DNA from: an uncultured Pirellulaceae bacterium
GTDB lineage: Bacteria > Planctomycetota > Planctomycetia > Pirellulales > Pirellulaceae
DNA: 64,000 bases
Assembly: GCA_937941455.1 (NCBI GenBank)
Contig: CALDHM010000007.1
Span: 124,001-188,000 of the forward strand
Direction: 5' to 3'
Shown piece by piece: positions 29,034 to 38,109 of the stretch. Each line of letters begins with the position of its first letter. Position 1 is the first letter of the stretch. A program made the position numbers and the translations under genes. The notes beneath the pieces are model-generated. The model was not told where the DNA came from. It made no database searches and worked only from the letters and a program-made list of their open reading frames with translations.

Positions 29034-30026
29034 ATGACAACAGCTTTAGTAACAGGTGCCAACGGATTTCTGGGCTCCTGCCTTGTTCGCCATTTGGTTG
29101 CGCGAGGCTATACCGTTCGGGCCCTGGTGCGCAATAGCAGCTCATCCCTGACCAATTTGGGAGTGGAGGTCGTCCACGGCGATTTGCGGATGATCGAAAA
29201 TGCCGAACGGGCCGTCAAGGGGATGGACGTGGTGTTTCACGTCGCGGCCGTGTCGGGGATTTGGGGGCCATGGAAACATTATCATTCGAACAACACCCTG
29301 GCCACCATCAATGTCGTGGACGCTTGCCAAAATGAACGTGTGCGGCGCTTGGTCTACACCAGCAGCCCCAGCGTTACCTTCGACGGTCAACATCAAATCA
29401 ATGTGGACGAATCGGCCCCTTACTCGAAAAAATGGCTTGCCCATTATCCGCACAGCAAGGCGCTTGCCGAAAAATATGTGCTCGAGGCGAACGACGGCTC
29501 GACGCTGATGACCTGCGCATTGCGGCCCCACTTGATTTGGGGTCCGGGGGACCATCATCTGATTCCGCGATTGCTCGCGCGAGCGCGCGAGAAAAAATTG
29601 ATGCGCGTGGGAGACGGCTACAACCAAATCGACAACATTTACGTCGACAATGCGGCTGTGGCTCATATCCAAGCTGCGGAGGCGATGCGGGAGGGATCAC
29701 CCGTTTGCGGTCGGGCTTACTTCATTTCCCAAGGGGATCCCGTCAACTGCTGGAATTGGATCAATGACATTTTGAAGATGGCCGGATTGGAACGGGTCAA
29801 GCGAAGCATTTCCTATCACTGGGCATATCGGCTGGGCTATGCGCTCGAACTGTATCACGAAATGTTTGACATTCAACGCGAACCGAGGATGACTCGCTTT
29901 TTGGCCGCTCAACTGGCAAAGTCCCATTATTTTAACATTGAACGAGCCCGCCGCGATTTCGGTTTTTTTTGCGACATCTCTCTCGACGAGGGAATGTCAC
30001 GCTTGGAAGCCAGCTTGAAATCATAA
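29034..30026 (+). CDS. NAD-dependent epimerase/3-beta-HSD family protein (OleD-like)
   Basis: The 330-residue short-chain dehydrogenase has the NAD-binding motif VTGANGFLGSCLV, an LVYTSSPSV segment with the catalytic Ser region, and YPHSKALAEKY with the Y-x3-K pair. The substrate-side features GPGDHHLIPRLL and YNQIDNIYVDNAA resemble the 3-beta-hydroxysteroid dehydrogenase/OleD branch. OleD reduces 2-alkyl-3-ketoacids in olefin synthesis, but no oleA, oleB or oleC lies nearby, so a sugar, steroid or terpenoid substrate is equally possible. The protease gene follows after about 100 bases. Confidence 0.85.
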   Translation: MTTALVTGANGFLGSCLVRHLVARGYTVRALVRNSSSSLTNLGVEVVHGDLRMIENAERAVKGMDVVFHVAAVSGIWGPWKHYHSNNTLATINVVDACQNERVRRLVYTSSPSVTFDGQHQINVDESAPYSKKWLAHYPHSKALAEKYVLEANDGSTLMTCALRPHLIWGPGDHHLIPRLLARAREKKLMRVGDGYNQIDNIYVDNAAVAHIQAAEAMREGSPVCGRAYFISQGDPVNCWNWINDILKMAGLERVKRSISYHWAYRLGYALELYHEMFDIQREPRMTRFLAAQLAKSHYFNIERARRDFGFFCDISLDEGMSRLEASLKS

Positions 30027-30127
30027 CCGCCGCCTGCAGTTATCGCCGCACCGTCCGGCAGACGTTGATTTTCTACCAGTTGATTGCGAAAATGGGTTTC
30101 ATGATCGATGTTGACGGAGTAAGTTCG

Positions 30128-31303
30128 ATGAAACAAATTTTTCTGCTGTGCATTATTTCAGCATTTTTAGGAGCGATCGGGGCTCTCGTTGCTTGGAGCT
30201 ATTATCATGCTCCGCCCGGTGTGACCGCTGAGGAGTGGAACCTGGGAGTGAGATTCAGCGAGCCGGGTTCAGGGACAATCCAACCCCAAGCTCACGCCAC
30301 ACTCCCGGGGGCTGGCGCAGAACCCTTGTCGGCCGAGGAAATGATCAATGTCAATGTCTACGATGCGACAAATCGCAGTGTGGTCAACATCAATTGCCTC
30401 GGCGTTCGAGCAGATAACTATTTCAATATCCCGGTTCCGCTGGAAGGTTCCGGATCGGGTTGGGTGCTCGACCTCGAGGGGCGAATCGTCACCAACAACC
30501 ACGTGATTGCTGACGCCGAGAAAATTGAAGTGACCTTGTTCGACGGCTCGGCCTATCCCGCTCGAGTCGTCGGCACAGACCCCACCACGGACATCGCTGT
30601 CATTCAAATCGAAGCGCCGAAAGAAAGCCTCTTCCCCCTAGTTTTCGGCGACTCGAGCCTTTTGCGGGTCGGTCAAAAAGTTTTAGCGATCGGCAATCCG
30701 TTCGGTTTGGAGCGGACACTGACCGTTGGCATTGTGTCGAGCCTCAACCGTTCGCTCGATTCTCAACGCGCGGGCCGCGTGATGACCAACATCATCCAAC
30801 TTGACGCCGCGCTGAATCAAGGGAACTCCGGCGGCCCCCTCATGAACAGCAGTGGAAAACTGATCGGCATGAATACGGCAATCGCGTCGAAAACCGGGGA
30901 AAACACCGGGGTCGGTTTTGCCATTCCGGTCAACACGATCGTGCGTGTGCTGCCGGAACTGATCAAATTCGGCAAGGTCATCCGCGCCTACTTAGGAATT
31001 CAAACCTATTTGCCGACCAATCGCGGCCTGGCGATCGGGTTTGTGACACCCAACAGCCCGGCAGAAAAGGCGGGTTTGAAGGGACTGATTGTCGAAGAAG
31101 TGCGGCGACTCGGCAATTTCGAGCAGATTCGCAGATTCAGGCAAACGCCCGATGTGATCGTCGAGATCGACTCGCAAAAAGTCAAAACGACGGAGGATAT
31201 CATGCGGGTGCTCGATTCCAAACGGCCGGGAGATCAGATCCTGCTTTCGATCTTGCGAAACAACCGCATGGTTTCGGTACCAGTGACCTTGGGGATCGAA
31301 TAG
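30128..31303 (+). CDS. HtrA/DegP-type serine protease with one PDZ domain
   Basis: The ATG at 30128 follows GGAG by eight bases and starts a membrane anchor or signal (MKQIFLLCIISAFLGAIGAL); the frame is open further upstream but without a ribosome site. The 391-residue protein has the trypsin-like triad His125 (TNNHVI), Asp155 (TTDIAVIQI) and Ser234 (QGNSGGPL). A single PDZ domain runs from about residue 280, with the carboxylate loop YLGIQTYL. It is probably tethered to the inner membrane facing the periplasm, as in DegS, and would act in envelope quality control or regulated proteolysis. Confidence 0.9.
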   Translation: MKQIFLLCIISAFLGAIGALVAWSYYHAPPGVTAEEWNLGVRFSEPGSGTIQPQAHATLPGAGAEPLSAEEMINVNVYDATNRSVVNINCLGVRADNYFNIPVPLEGSGSGWVLDLEGRIVTNNHVIADAEKIEVTLFDGSAYPARVVGTDPTTDIAVIQIEAPKESLFPLVFGDSSLLRVGQKVLAIGNPFGLERTLTVGIVSSLNRSLDSQRAGRVMTNIIQLDAALNQGNSGGPLMNSSGKLIGMNTAIASKTGENTGVGFAIPVNTIVRVLPELIKFGKVIRAYLGIQTYLPTNRGLAIGFVTPNSPAEKAGLKGLIVEEVRRLGNFEQIRRFRQTPDVIVEIDSQKVKTTEDIMRVLDSKRPGDQILLSILRNNRMVSVPVTLGIE

Positions 31304-31421
31304 TTGGCAGCGTTCGACGCCCAGCGAGTCCAGCTTTAGAGTTTGTTCCGCCCCGTCCCGTTCACAGCCCTTTCGGCGGAAGGGGAATCGAGACCATCTT
31401 TAGGCGAGCGGCAGATAGGCA

Positions 31422-31500
31422 GCTACCTTCGCCGGAAAGTAGGCCAAGCAAGACTACCGTTTGGCGACGGTAGCTACGGAACGCTTTGAATTGCCGCTCG
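31422..31500 (+). repeat. Interspersed repeat family B, copy 1
   Basis: The copy contains two hairpins in tandem: CTACCTTC-GCCG-GAAAGTAG and CTACCGTT-TGGC-GACGGTAG. Bases 31444-31500 match 41114-41170 at 51 of 57 positions. It lies between the convergent protease and permease genes. The flanks of 31304-31566 hold no gene. Confidence 0.7.
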
Positions 31501-31566
31501 AGTTACAGGTTCTTGTTTCCAGGTCGACGGCAGGGGCGTGGCCGCCAGGATCCCTCCAGCACCGGG

Positions 31567-32937
31567 CTATATTTTGCGGGCCGAGCGGAGGGTTCCATAC
31601 AGCAAGCCGCCACTGACGATGGTGGCGAGGAAGCCTAGCAACGAGGGGGAATACCACCACGTTTCCGAGGCTTGGAAATCGCGGCTCACCAGCAACGCGG
31701 CGAACGTCAAGGTCGCCACAACATAGATCGCGGGAAGAATCCGTGCGAGTAAGCGGTGAATACCGCCAGCTCGCACTTCGCCGGCAGGGGCAGACTCGTG
31801 TTTGTTGCCCGGCAGAAAAACGCACATCACAGTAAAGGCGGCGCAGACGGATAGCGTGAAAGCCAAAACCTCAAGCAGTTGTCGCAGTGTGGTGAACAAG
31901 ACCACCAGCGACGCCAAGACCGCTTGAAAGGCAATGGCTCGTGCGGGGACCCGCTCCCCCCCCTGCTCGCCGATGCGGAACCAAGCCGGAAACACTCCAT
32001 CCTCAGCCATCTTCGCGTACACGCGGGGGCCTGCAATCACCATCGACGATACGGAACTGAGGAGCGCCAAACAAATCGCCGTGCGTACCAGCAAGTCGGC
32101 ACTGGGCCCACCCACTGCATGAGCAGCAAGCGCGGCGATTTCCTTCTGCCCCGTAATCGCAGCCGGTTCCGGAGCGTAAACGAAAACGAAATTCAATGCG
32201 AGGTAAATTACCATGACCGCAACAGTCGAAATCAGCATCGCACGCGGCACGTTCCTGCGGGGATCGCTGACCTCCTCGCTGATATACACTGCGGCGTTGA
32301 ATCCGCTGTAACTTAACGAGATGTAGACCAACGAGGTGGCAAGGGCCAGCCAAGAGAACCGCGAGGAGCCTTCGGCCCCCCAGCCAGGCCAGCGGCCTTG
32401 CCCGAACGCGAACATGGCGTAGCCGACAAAGCCGCCGAGCAAAGCGAGCTTGAGCCCCACGACGATATTTTGCGTGACGACTCCCTTGCGCAAAACCGCG
32501 GCATGCAGGCCCGCGAACACGACGATGGCCGCGATGGCGAGCATGCCGCTACGGTACCAGGTCGGCAAAAACGATTCCGGCAGGGCATAAGCTTCGAACG
32601 TTACGGCCGCGAAAGCTATCGCACCGGTGAACCCCTGCAGCAGCGACACCCAACCGGCGAGAAATCCGATTCCCGGATGTATCCGGCGACTCAAAAATAA
32701 ATACTCTCCACCGGATTCACTGATGGATCGAGCCAACAAGCCATAACTGTACGCGCCGCACAGAGCGATCAATCCGGCGATCAGCCAAGCCAAGAGGACA
32801 TACTCGCGGCTGAGGTCGACCAGGGAAAATCCGCTGGTAGTAAAAACACCCGCGCCGATCATATTGGCGACGATTAAACCGCAAGCCGACGTCAAACCAA
32901 ACGGAGTCCGGCGTTGGCCGGCATCAACCTGATCCAT
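31567..32937 (-). CDS. APC family amino acid permease
   Basis: The 456-residue protein has about 12 hydrophobic helices. GLIVANMIGAGVFTTSG is the helix-1 substrate-binding signature of the APC superfamily, and SYSGFNAAVYISEEVSDPRR is the conserved loop after helix 6. GPRVYAKMAEDGVFPAWF is also diagnostic. It should import an amino acid or related organic cation with protons or sodium; the specificity is unknown. A GGAG lies ten bases before the ATG. The gene stands alone. Confidence 0.88.
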   Translation of the reverse strand: MDQVDAGQRRTPFGLTSACGLIVANMIGAGVFTTSGFSLVDLSREYVLLAWLIAGLIALCGAYSYGLLARSISESGGEYLFLSRRIHPGIGFLAGWVSLLQGFTGAIAFAAVTFEAYALPESFLPTWYRSGMLAIAAIVVFAGLHAAVLRKGVVTQNIVVGLKLALLGGFVGYAMFAFGQGRWPGWGAEGSSRFSWLALATSLVYISLSYSGFNAAVYISEEVSDPRRNVPRAMLISTVAVMVIYLALNFVFVYAPEPAAITGQKEIAALAAHAVGGPSADLLVRTAICLALLSSVSSMVIAGPRVYAKMAEDGVFPAWFRIGEQGGERVPARAIAFQAVLASLVVLFTTLRQLLEVLAFTLSVCAAFTVMCVFLPGNKHESAPAGEVRAGGIHRLLARILPAIYVVATLTFAALLVSRDFQASETWWYSPSLLGFLATIVSGGLLYGTLRSARKI

Positions 32938-33053
32938 GAAACGACTACTCCACGGCTATGGTCATGTGAGCGAAAAATTCTTCGATGCAAATTTGAGTAT
33001 CCAGCAGTCAGTGTGAAGACTTTTTCTCGCCAGGTTTAGTGCGAAAGTCATAC

Positions 33054-33129
33054 GCGGGAACGCGTTAACGTCCGGTTTTTGCGGGAACCGCGGGTTGGTG
33101 CCCTGCGACTGAAGGGCTATGCCACAAAG
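33054..33129 (+). repeat. Interspersed repeat family A, copy 1
   Basis: The copy begins GCGGGAACGCGTTAACGTCC, continues with a second hairpin arm CCGCGGGTTGGTGCCCTGCG, and ends with the shared TGCCA-type tail. It ends at the stop codon side of the leftward methyltransferase gene. Four further copies occur in this window. Confidence 0.75.
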
Positions 33130-33130
33130 C

Positions 33131-33925
33131 TTAATTGTTCGTCGAACTCGGGCGTTTTCGCAAATGCAGCATGTAATTATCTTCCATCCGATTGATTTTT
33201 AGTTCTTCCACGACCTCGAATCCGAACGATTCCAATTCGCGAATCACCTCGGCCTTGCCGGCCCGCACGTGGTCCAAAATCCATTCTCGGGAAACTCCCG
33301 GGTCACGCTCGAAGTCGATAAGATACATTCGACCGCCAACTCGCAGAGCGCTGTGAATCGAAGCCATCGTATCCGCTGGATACTCGAAATGGTGGTAGGT
33401 GTCGCAGATGAACACGACATCGACCGAATCTGGAGGTAAGGCGACCGAATCTTCGCGACAAATCACGCCGGTCACATTGCGAAGCCCATGCAAGTCGGCT
33501 TGGCGATTGATATGCTCGATGAATCGCGGGGCGATATCCACCGCGAACACCCAACCCTCATTGCCGACCGCCTTGCAGAACTGTCGAGTGAACAGTCCCG
33601 TTCCGGCCCCGACGTCGGCAATACGTTCGCCAACCTGGATTCGGCACCGTTCCAGAATCTCTTGCCTCAGATCGTAGATCTCTCGGCTTTCGATTTCGAA
33701 TCGCTGGATGAATTCCTCTACCTTGAGCTCTGGATTCGTGAAGCTGTCGTTAATGCCGGGCTTGACGCTCTGCCGGCGCGGCGGCGCGGCGGCATCCTGC
33801 CCGGTCACCATTTTTTCTCGCGGGTCGAGGGGATGCGCTTGTTGACCTACGGCTGGGCGGAACGGGGCCAACGAAGTTGCCAGGAGGAATATGAGCGATA
33901 GTAACGATAATGTTAAACGTTGCAT
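33131..33925 (-). CDS. Class I SAM-dependent methyltransferase with signal peptide
   Basis: The ATG at 33925 starts a clean signal peptide (MQRLTLSLLSLIFLLATSL...AVGQQ). The open frame extends to 34105 but that part is not protein-like. The methyltransferase core has motif I IADVGAGTGLFTRQF, the acidic residue after strand 2 in VFAVDIAPRF, and DVVFICDTYHHFEYP. The C-terminus ends in FGFEVVEELKINRMEDNYML. The acceptor is unknown. Export of a SAM enzyme is odd because SAM is made in the cytoplasm; similar exported methyltransferases are, from memory, recurrent in planctomycetes. Confidence 0.8.
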   Translation of the reverse strand: MQRLTLSLLSLIFLLATSLAPFRPAVGQQAHPLDPREKMVTGQDAAAPPRRQSVKPGINDSFTNPELKVEEFIQRFEIESREIYDLRQEILERCRIQVGERIADVGAGTGLFTRQFCKAVGNEGWVFAVDIAPRFIEHINRQADLHGLRNVTGVICREDSVALPPDSVDVVFICDTYHHFEYPADTMASIHSALRVGGRMYLIDFERDPGVSREWILDHVRAGKAEVIRELESFGFEVVEELKINRMEDNYMLHLRKRPSSTNN

Positions 33926-34124
33926 TTTTTGATTCAACCTCGATGAAAACAGGCCAAGGCAGTTATCGCATCGCGACAAATCACCGAACAACGCCGTCAA
34001 AACAAGTGGCCACTTGCGCAACATCGGCAGCCGTAGAACCCACCCAAGCCCCCCCACTTCTAGACCTTTATACCTCAAGGGGAAAAAGGCCAAGTTTCGC
34101 GACAAGCTCCGCGCCGCCGGCAGC

Positions 34125-34859
34125 TCATTTGCGGCGAGCCGTTGACAAGGTAACCTGCAGCGATCCGGCTGTCAACTTGAACGATTCGATGAACGAATAC
34201 GTGTCTTCGCCGATCGGAAGTTGCGGCGACAAGTGGAGGAGGAGCGCGCGGCCTTTTTGATCATCCAGCCAATTGGCTGAAATTCGCTGATTATGTAGCG
34301 CAGCAACGATCGGTTTTTCAACCAGCGACAGCGGGATCGCCAGCGATCCGATTTTCAATTGATCGATGCGAATCGCGAAGCTGTTCGGATCGGGCCCCTG
34401 ATCGATGCGGCCGTCGATCCACAACACCGACCTGATGCCGAACTTGTTGAGCGTCACCCCCACTTGGCAGCGCCCGTCCTCGAAAGCGAGCCGCGGATCC
34501 CGCACTCCGGAGGGGAGGGCCGAGGCGAATTTTTTCGGCAAGTCATTAGCCAACCAACGATTGAGGGACGATTCAGTAAACGTCGCCTGCCACGTACCCG
34601 GTTTACGAACTTGATTGCGGAAATCGAGCAGTTTGGTTTCGAAATCGTCCGTTGGACTGGGATCGAGCAGTTGTTGGTCCGTGACGCGAACTTGGTAGAA
34701 CAGGGGCGGGCTGGTAATCTTCCACAACAGGATGAGCAAAATAATTGCTGTCACTCCGCTGACGGCTCCCAAGACTCGCACCAGCCAGTCCCGCCAGGTC
34801 ATTTTTTTTCGGCCGGCAGCGGGTGACTTCGTCTTCGTAGGAAGCGGACGAGTGGTCAT
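34125..34859 (-). CDS. Membrane-anchored protein of unknown function
   Basis: The 244-residue protein has a basic N-terminus, one membrane helix (VSGVTAIILLILLWKI), and an extracytoplasmic beta-rich domain. TFTESSLNRWLANDLPKKF recalls membrane-anchored lipid-handling domains such as the YpmS/DUF2140 type, but the match is only in pattern. The first codon overlaps the stop of the AtuA-like gene by four bases, so the two form an operon. Confidence 0.65.
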   Translation of the reverse strand: MTTRPLPTKTKSPAAGRKKMTWRDWLVRVLGAVSGVTAIILLILLWKITSPPLFYQVRVTDQQLLDPSPTDDFETKLLDFRNQVRKPGTWQATFTESSLNRWLANDLPKKFASALPSGVRDPRLAFEDGRCQVGVTLNKFGIRSVLWIDGRIDQGPDPNSFAIRIDQLKIGSLAIPLSLVEKPIVAALHNQRISANWLDDQKGRALLLHLSPQLPIGEDTYSFIESFKLTAGSLQVTLSTARRK

Positions 34860-35212
34860 CGGGGTTGATTGCGCGGAGGGGGGATTTCTAGGGAGTCCGG
34901 AACATCGAGTTCCAAATACAACATCCCGAGCCCATGCGTTTTTCCTTGGGCGTCGGTCTTAAAGCTCTCGCTTCCCCCACCACCCAAAGAATCATGGAGG
35001 ATGAAATTCAAGGCCAGCAGATTGTCGGCCTCATATCGATCGACCCGACCGAAACAAATCTCTCGAAAATGTTCCTTGACACGTTCCGTCGTCAACGCGG
35101 TCTTCAAAAATTCGTAGATCGGTTTGGAATAGGCGACCACACCAACATTGCTGCCGTCCCCTTTGTCTCCCGATCGAGAATAAGCCAGACGTGATAGCGG
35201 AAGTCGCGGCAT
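34856..35212 (-). CDS. Stand-alone AtuA-like ferredoxin-fold domain protein
   Basis: The ATG at 35212 follows GAGGA at seven bases and is preferred to one at 35242. The 118-residue product carries AYSRSGDKGDGSNVGVVAY, the signature of the C-terminal domain of AtuA, a protein of acyclic terpene catabolism, followed by FILHDSLGGGGSESFKTD. Here the domain exists alone, without the large N-terminal AtuA part. Function is unknown; small-molecule or CoA-ester binding is possible. It is translationally coupled to the membrane protein gene downstream. Confidence 0.75.
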   Translation of the reverse strand: MPRLPLSRLAYSRSGDKGDGSNVGVVAYSKPIYEFLKTALTTERVKEHFREICFGRVDRYEADNLLALNFILHDSLGGGGSESFKTDAQGKTHGLGMLYLELDVPDSLEIPPPRNQPR

Positions 35213-35421
35213 GGAGTGATCCTCAAGCTTTATGTTCAACAACCGATGAAAACAGCGACGTCATTATGCGGCGGCAACAGGGCGATACCAAGGGGGCAGG
35301 ACAAATCGCAAGAGCAGATACCTGACGGGAGCTTGAAAATGCCGAGCTTCGGAACACGTCCCCAAAAGGTGCATGCTCGCACCATGCACCGCTACCAATT
35401 CCGAGCAGCAACCCCTGGGTG

Positions 35422-36021
35422 CTACGTCGCATCCAGTTCCGTCGTCCAGTAAACATCGCTGATGAACTTCTGCCAACTGTCGATCCGCGTCGCGTGGCGC
35501 CAGTAACCTGGGTTCCACGTCGGTTGGATCGGGGTCTTCCTCAGTTTCATGTGGGCTTGCTCCGGCGTGCGGTCGGCCTTGCGATGATTGCAGGCCACGC
35601 AGGCCAGTACGCAATTCGTCCAACTGGACTGGCCGCCTTGCGAACGGGGAATCACGTGGTCGATCGTCAGTTCGTCCGGCTCCGGCCGTTTCCCGCAGTA
35701 CTGGCAGGCATGCCTGTCTCGCTTGAACAAATTGCGGCGGTTGAAGGCGACGTTCGCGGACGGCAGACGGTCGAATCGATTGAGGGCGATGACCTCCGGA
35801 ACTCGAAACCGCTGGGACACTGCTTGGATGAAGAGTTCACCAGGCTGCGGCTCCAACTTGGACCAATCGCTCCAATCATACAATTGAAAATCGTTTGGTT
35901 CGACAATTTGAGCGTGCCGGTTCCATACCAAGGTGATAGCTCGCGACACCGTCGCAATGTTGACCGGTTGCCAATTTCGATTGAGTACCAATGTCGGGCG
36001 GCGTAACGTCGCTGAGATCAA
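35422..36021 (-). CDS. HNH endonuclease family protein
   Basis: The start is probably the TTG at 36021, which follows GAGGAG by eight bases. The 199-residue protein begins LVLNRNWQPVNIATVSRAI, common in stand-alone bacterial HNH proteins. The nuclease domain has CQYCGKRPEPDELTIDHVIP, with zinc Cys pair and catalytic His, then the Asn region SSWTNCVLAC and the second pair CVACNHRKAD. These proteins are widespread in cyanobacteria and planctomycetes. Their role, DNA repair or defence, is not established. No methylase or phage genes are adjacent. Confidence 0.88.
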   Translation of the reverse strand: MISATLRRPTLVLNRNWQPVNIATVSRAITLVWNRHAQIVEPNDFQLYDWSDWSKLEPQPGELFIQAVSQRFRVPEVIALNRFDRLPSANVAFNRRNLFKRDRHACQYCGKRPEPDELTIDHVIPRSQGGQSSWTNCVLACVACNHRKADRTPEQAHMKLRKTPIQPTWNPGYWRHATRIDSWQKFISDVYWTTELDAT

Positions 36022-36311
36022 AGGTCGGCTCCTCTAAATACCTACGATGCCAAGGCTTGCGTCCATTGACGGCAGACGCCCAGTCGGACCAGAGCACCTA
36101 CTGCGATGGTTCCTTTATTATGGCCTTGCACCATCAAACAGACAACTCAAGCTTTCCCACGGTTCAGGTTGAACGGTTGACTGATCAACTCCCGAAGCTC
36201 CGTTTTGTTCAGGCGGGCGGTCAACTTGGCCAGGTTCTTCGGCTATATTAAGAAAACGCGAAGTTCGTCCTCGTTTGCCTTAACCCCACGGTCACTCGGA
36301 AAGCTGGCGTT

Positions 36312-36848
36312 GTGAACCAGAGCACCAAATTTTTGTTGTATCTTGTCTTCGTACTGCTCGTTGCTGGCGGGGTTTTCTATTTGCTGGGGGCGAAAGCCGA
36401 AGAGTTCGTCGTCTCGGTCACGATCGCCAGTCCGCCTGAGACCATCTATTCGCTATTGACCGAGCCCGAGGCGCGGATGCAGTGGAGCGATGGCCTGGTC
36501 GCCTGTCGGCGTTCGGGTGGTGACCAAGGACCTGTGAGTGAGGGCTCGATTTACGCGTCCGAGTTGGTGATAAACGGTGCCCGGCGAGCCGTGGAAGAAA
36601 TCGTCCGCTTGGTCGAACCTAATCAGTTTTTAACCCTGCACCGCGAGGTCGACGGAATCGGCGAAACGCGAATTTTCCAGTTGGAAAAGAGTCGGGATCG
36701 AACGCAATTGACCTATCGCGTTTTGCAGCAGCGAAATTTCTGGGCGAGCTTTTTGTATCTCTACAACCATCGGAATTTGAATGGACCGATGCTGCAAGAG
36801 ATCGAAAGACTCAAGAAAATCGCGGAGCAACAAGCCTCATCACGTTAA
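36312..36848 (+). CDS. Membrane-anchored SRPBCC (START-like) family protein
   Basis: The frame starts with GTG at 36312. One N-terminal helix (FLLYLVFVLLVAGGVFYLL) is followed by a polyketide-cyclase/SRPBCC-type domain: VTIASPPETIYSLLTEPEARMQW at the start and a long C-terminal helix ending at IERLKKIAE. Such domains bind hydrophobic ligands in a deep cavity. The last nine bases overlap the 3' end of the convergent GNAT gene. Confidence 0.72.
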   Translation: MNQSTKFLLYLVFVLLVAGGVFYLLGAKAEEFVVSVTIASPPETIYSLLTEPEARMQWSDGLVACRRSGGDQGPVSEGSIYASELVINGARRAVEEIVRLVEPNQFLTLHREVDGIGETRIFQLEKSRDRTQLTYRVLQQRNFWASFLYLYNHRNLNGPMLQEIERLKKIAEQQASSR

Positions 36849-37379
36849 CTCAAACCCTGTTGGCGAATTTCCGGCCGCCTCGGCCAACCGTTCCAACCGC
36901 GCCCCCGTGACGCGATGCAGTACCCATTCCGGCAGCGGGCTAGCCCCCAAGTTGCGATAGAAGTCGAGCGCCGGCCGATTCCAATCGAGCACCGCCCATT
37001 CCAATCTTCCGCAGTTTCGTTCGACGGCGATGCGTGCCAGTTTCAGCAGCAGGGCTTTCCCATAGCCGCGCCCCCGATAGGCGGGGCGGACGAACAAATC
37101 CTCCAGGTAAATTCCCGGCCGTCCGAGAAAGGTCGAAAAAATCGTGAAAAACAGCGCGAAGCCGACAGGCGTCGCCCCCTCCTCGCCGATCAAAACCTCT
37201 GCGGCCGGTCGCGGACCAAACAGATGCAATTCGAGATCCTCGATCGAAGCCGTGACTTGGTCCGCCAGGTGTTCGTAATCGGCCAGTTCTTGGATCAATT
37301 CAAGAATCAATCCGCAGTCCTGCCGCTGAGCAGGACGAATCGCGAACGAAGGCAGTTCAGAGGGAAAGGCGTCGGACAT
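36840..37379 (-). CDS. GNAT family N-acetyltransferase (diamine acetyltransferase-like)
   Basis: The 179-residue protein has the GNAT motif A YLEDLFVRPAYRGRGYGKAL, with the acetyl-CoA loop RGRGYG, and motif B LEWAVLDWNRPALDFYRNLG. The order and the YLEDLFV segment resemble spermidine/spermine acetyltransferases and thialysine acetyltransferase. It starts two bases after the FabZ-like stop, so it is co-transcribed with that gene. It acetylates an amine; the substrate is uncertain. Confidence 0.88.
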   Translation of the reverse strand: MSDAFPSELPSFAIRPAQRQDCGLILELIQELADYEHLADQVTASIEDLELHLFGPRPAAEVLIGEEGATPVGFALFFTIFSTFLGRPGIYLEDLFVRPAYRGRGYGKALLLKLARIAVERNCGRLEWAVLDWNRPALDFYRNLGASPLPEWVLHRVTGARLERLAEAAGNSPTGFELT

Positions 37380-37381
37380 CG

Positions 37382-37951
37382 TCAGGTGGTCTTCGTAGCA
37401 GCGACGGGATCCGTGACCATCGGAGTTCTCTGAAGGGGCGTCGCCGCAGTGTCCGTTCTCCCCTCGCCACGCAATTCTGCAGAACGAATATTCATGAGCT
37501 GAAAAGCGTTACGCATGATCACGGTGTCCTGAACTTCGATGTCGGCGGTGAATTCAAACAGCGGGCCAACATTTTCGATCAGCCGAGCGGTGGTCACCAA
37601 CCGATCCCCCGGCCGAGCGAACTTGAGGTATTTTGCATGGATGACCTTGGCCAGGACCCCCAAAGCGTATTCGTTGAAAAATGGATCGGCCGTGTTGTAA
37701 ACTTCCATCGGGTTGTACCGTGCCGCGATGAGAATTCCCGCCGTCTGCGTCGTTAATTCTTGCATCATAGCCCCTGGGAAAATCGCCGCTCCGGGGAAGT
37801 GCCCTCGGATAAAAAACGCATCGCGGTCCACGTGGGCTTCCGTGACAACGATCCGGTCTTCTATCGAAATGATCTTCTCCACCAACAGATAGGGTGGCCG
37901 ATGATGCAAGTATTCGGCTGGCGTTCCAAAATCATGTCGATAGTTGGGCAT
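37382..37951 (-). CDS. FabZ-like 3-hydroxyacyl-ACP dehydratase (hotdog fold)
   Basis: The ATG at 37951 (MPNYRHDFGTP) follows a GAGG site; an upstream ATG at 38017 is less likely. The 189-residue protein has the hotdog start PPYLLVEKIISIED and the catalytic region RGHFPGAAIFPGAMMQELTT, which carries the FabZ His and the Glu-bearing helix. The C-terminal 25 residues are an unstructured Thr-rich tail. It may serve fatty acid synthesis or a lipid side pathway. It forms an operon with the GNAT gene. Confidence 0.82.
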   Translation of the reverse strand: MPNYRHDFGTPAEYLHHRPPYLLVEKIISIEDRIVVTEAHVDRDAFFIRGHFPGAAIFPGAMMQELTTQTAGILIAARYNPMEVYNTADPFFNEYALGVLAKVIHAKYLKFARPGDRLVTTARLIENVGPLFEFTADIEVQDTVIMRNAFQLMNIRSAELRGEGRTDTAATPLQRTPMVTDPVAATKTT

Positions 37952-38109
37952 GCTCGTTTTCCTCAAACAAATAGCACATTCGATGGTTTTCGCACGATCG
38001 CAGGTTTCGATCGACATCCGCTCGATCGTCGTGCAGCCTGTTTACCGAAAAATTTCCCATGAACACAACAGCGGGGGAATGTATCGGGGGAATGTCGAGC
38101 GGGGTTCGT

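Noticed and set aside
29034-30026. Epimerase considered as a true OleD of an olefin synthesis cluster
   Set aside because: Sequence similarity is compatible, but oleA, oleB and oleC are not next to it, so the specific assignment is not supported.
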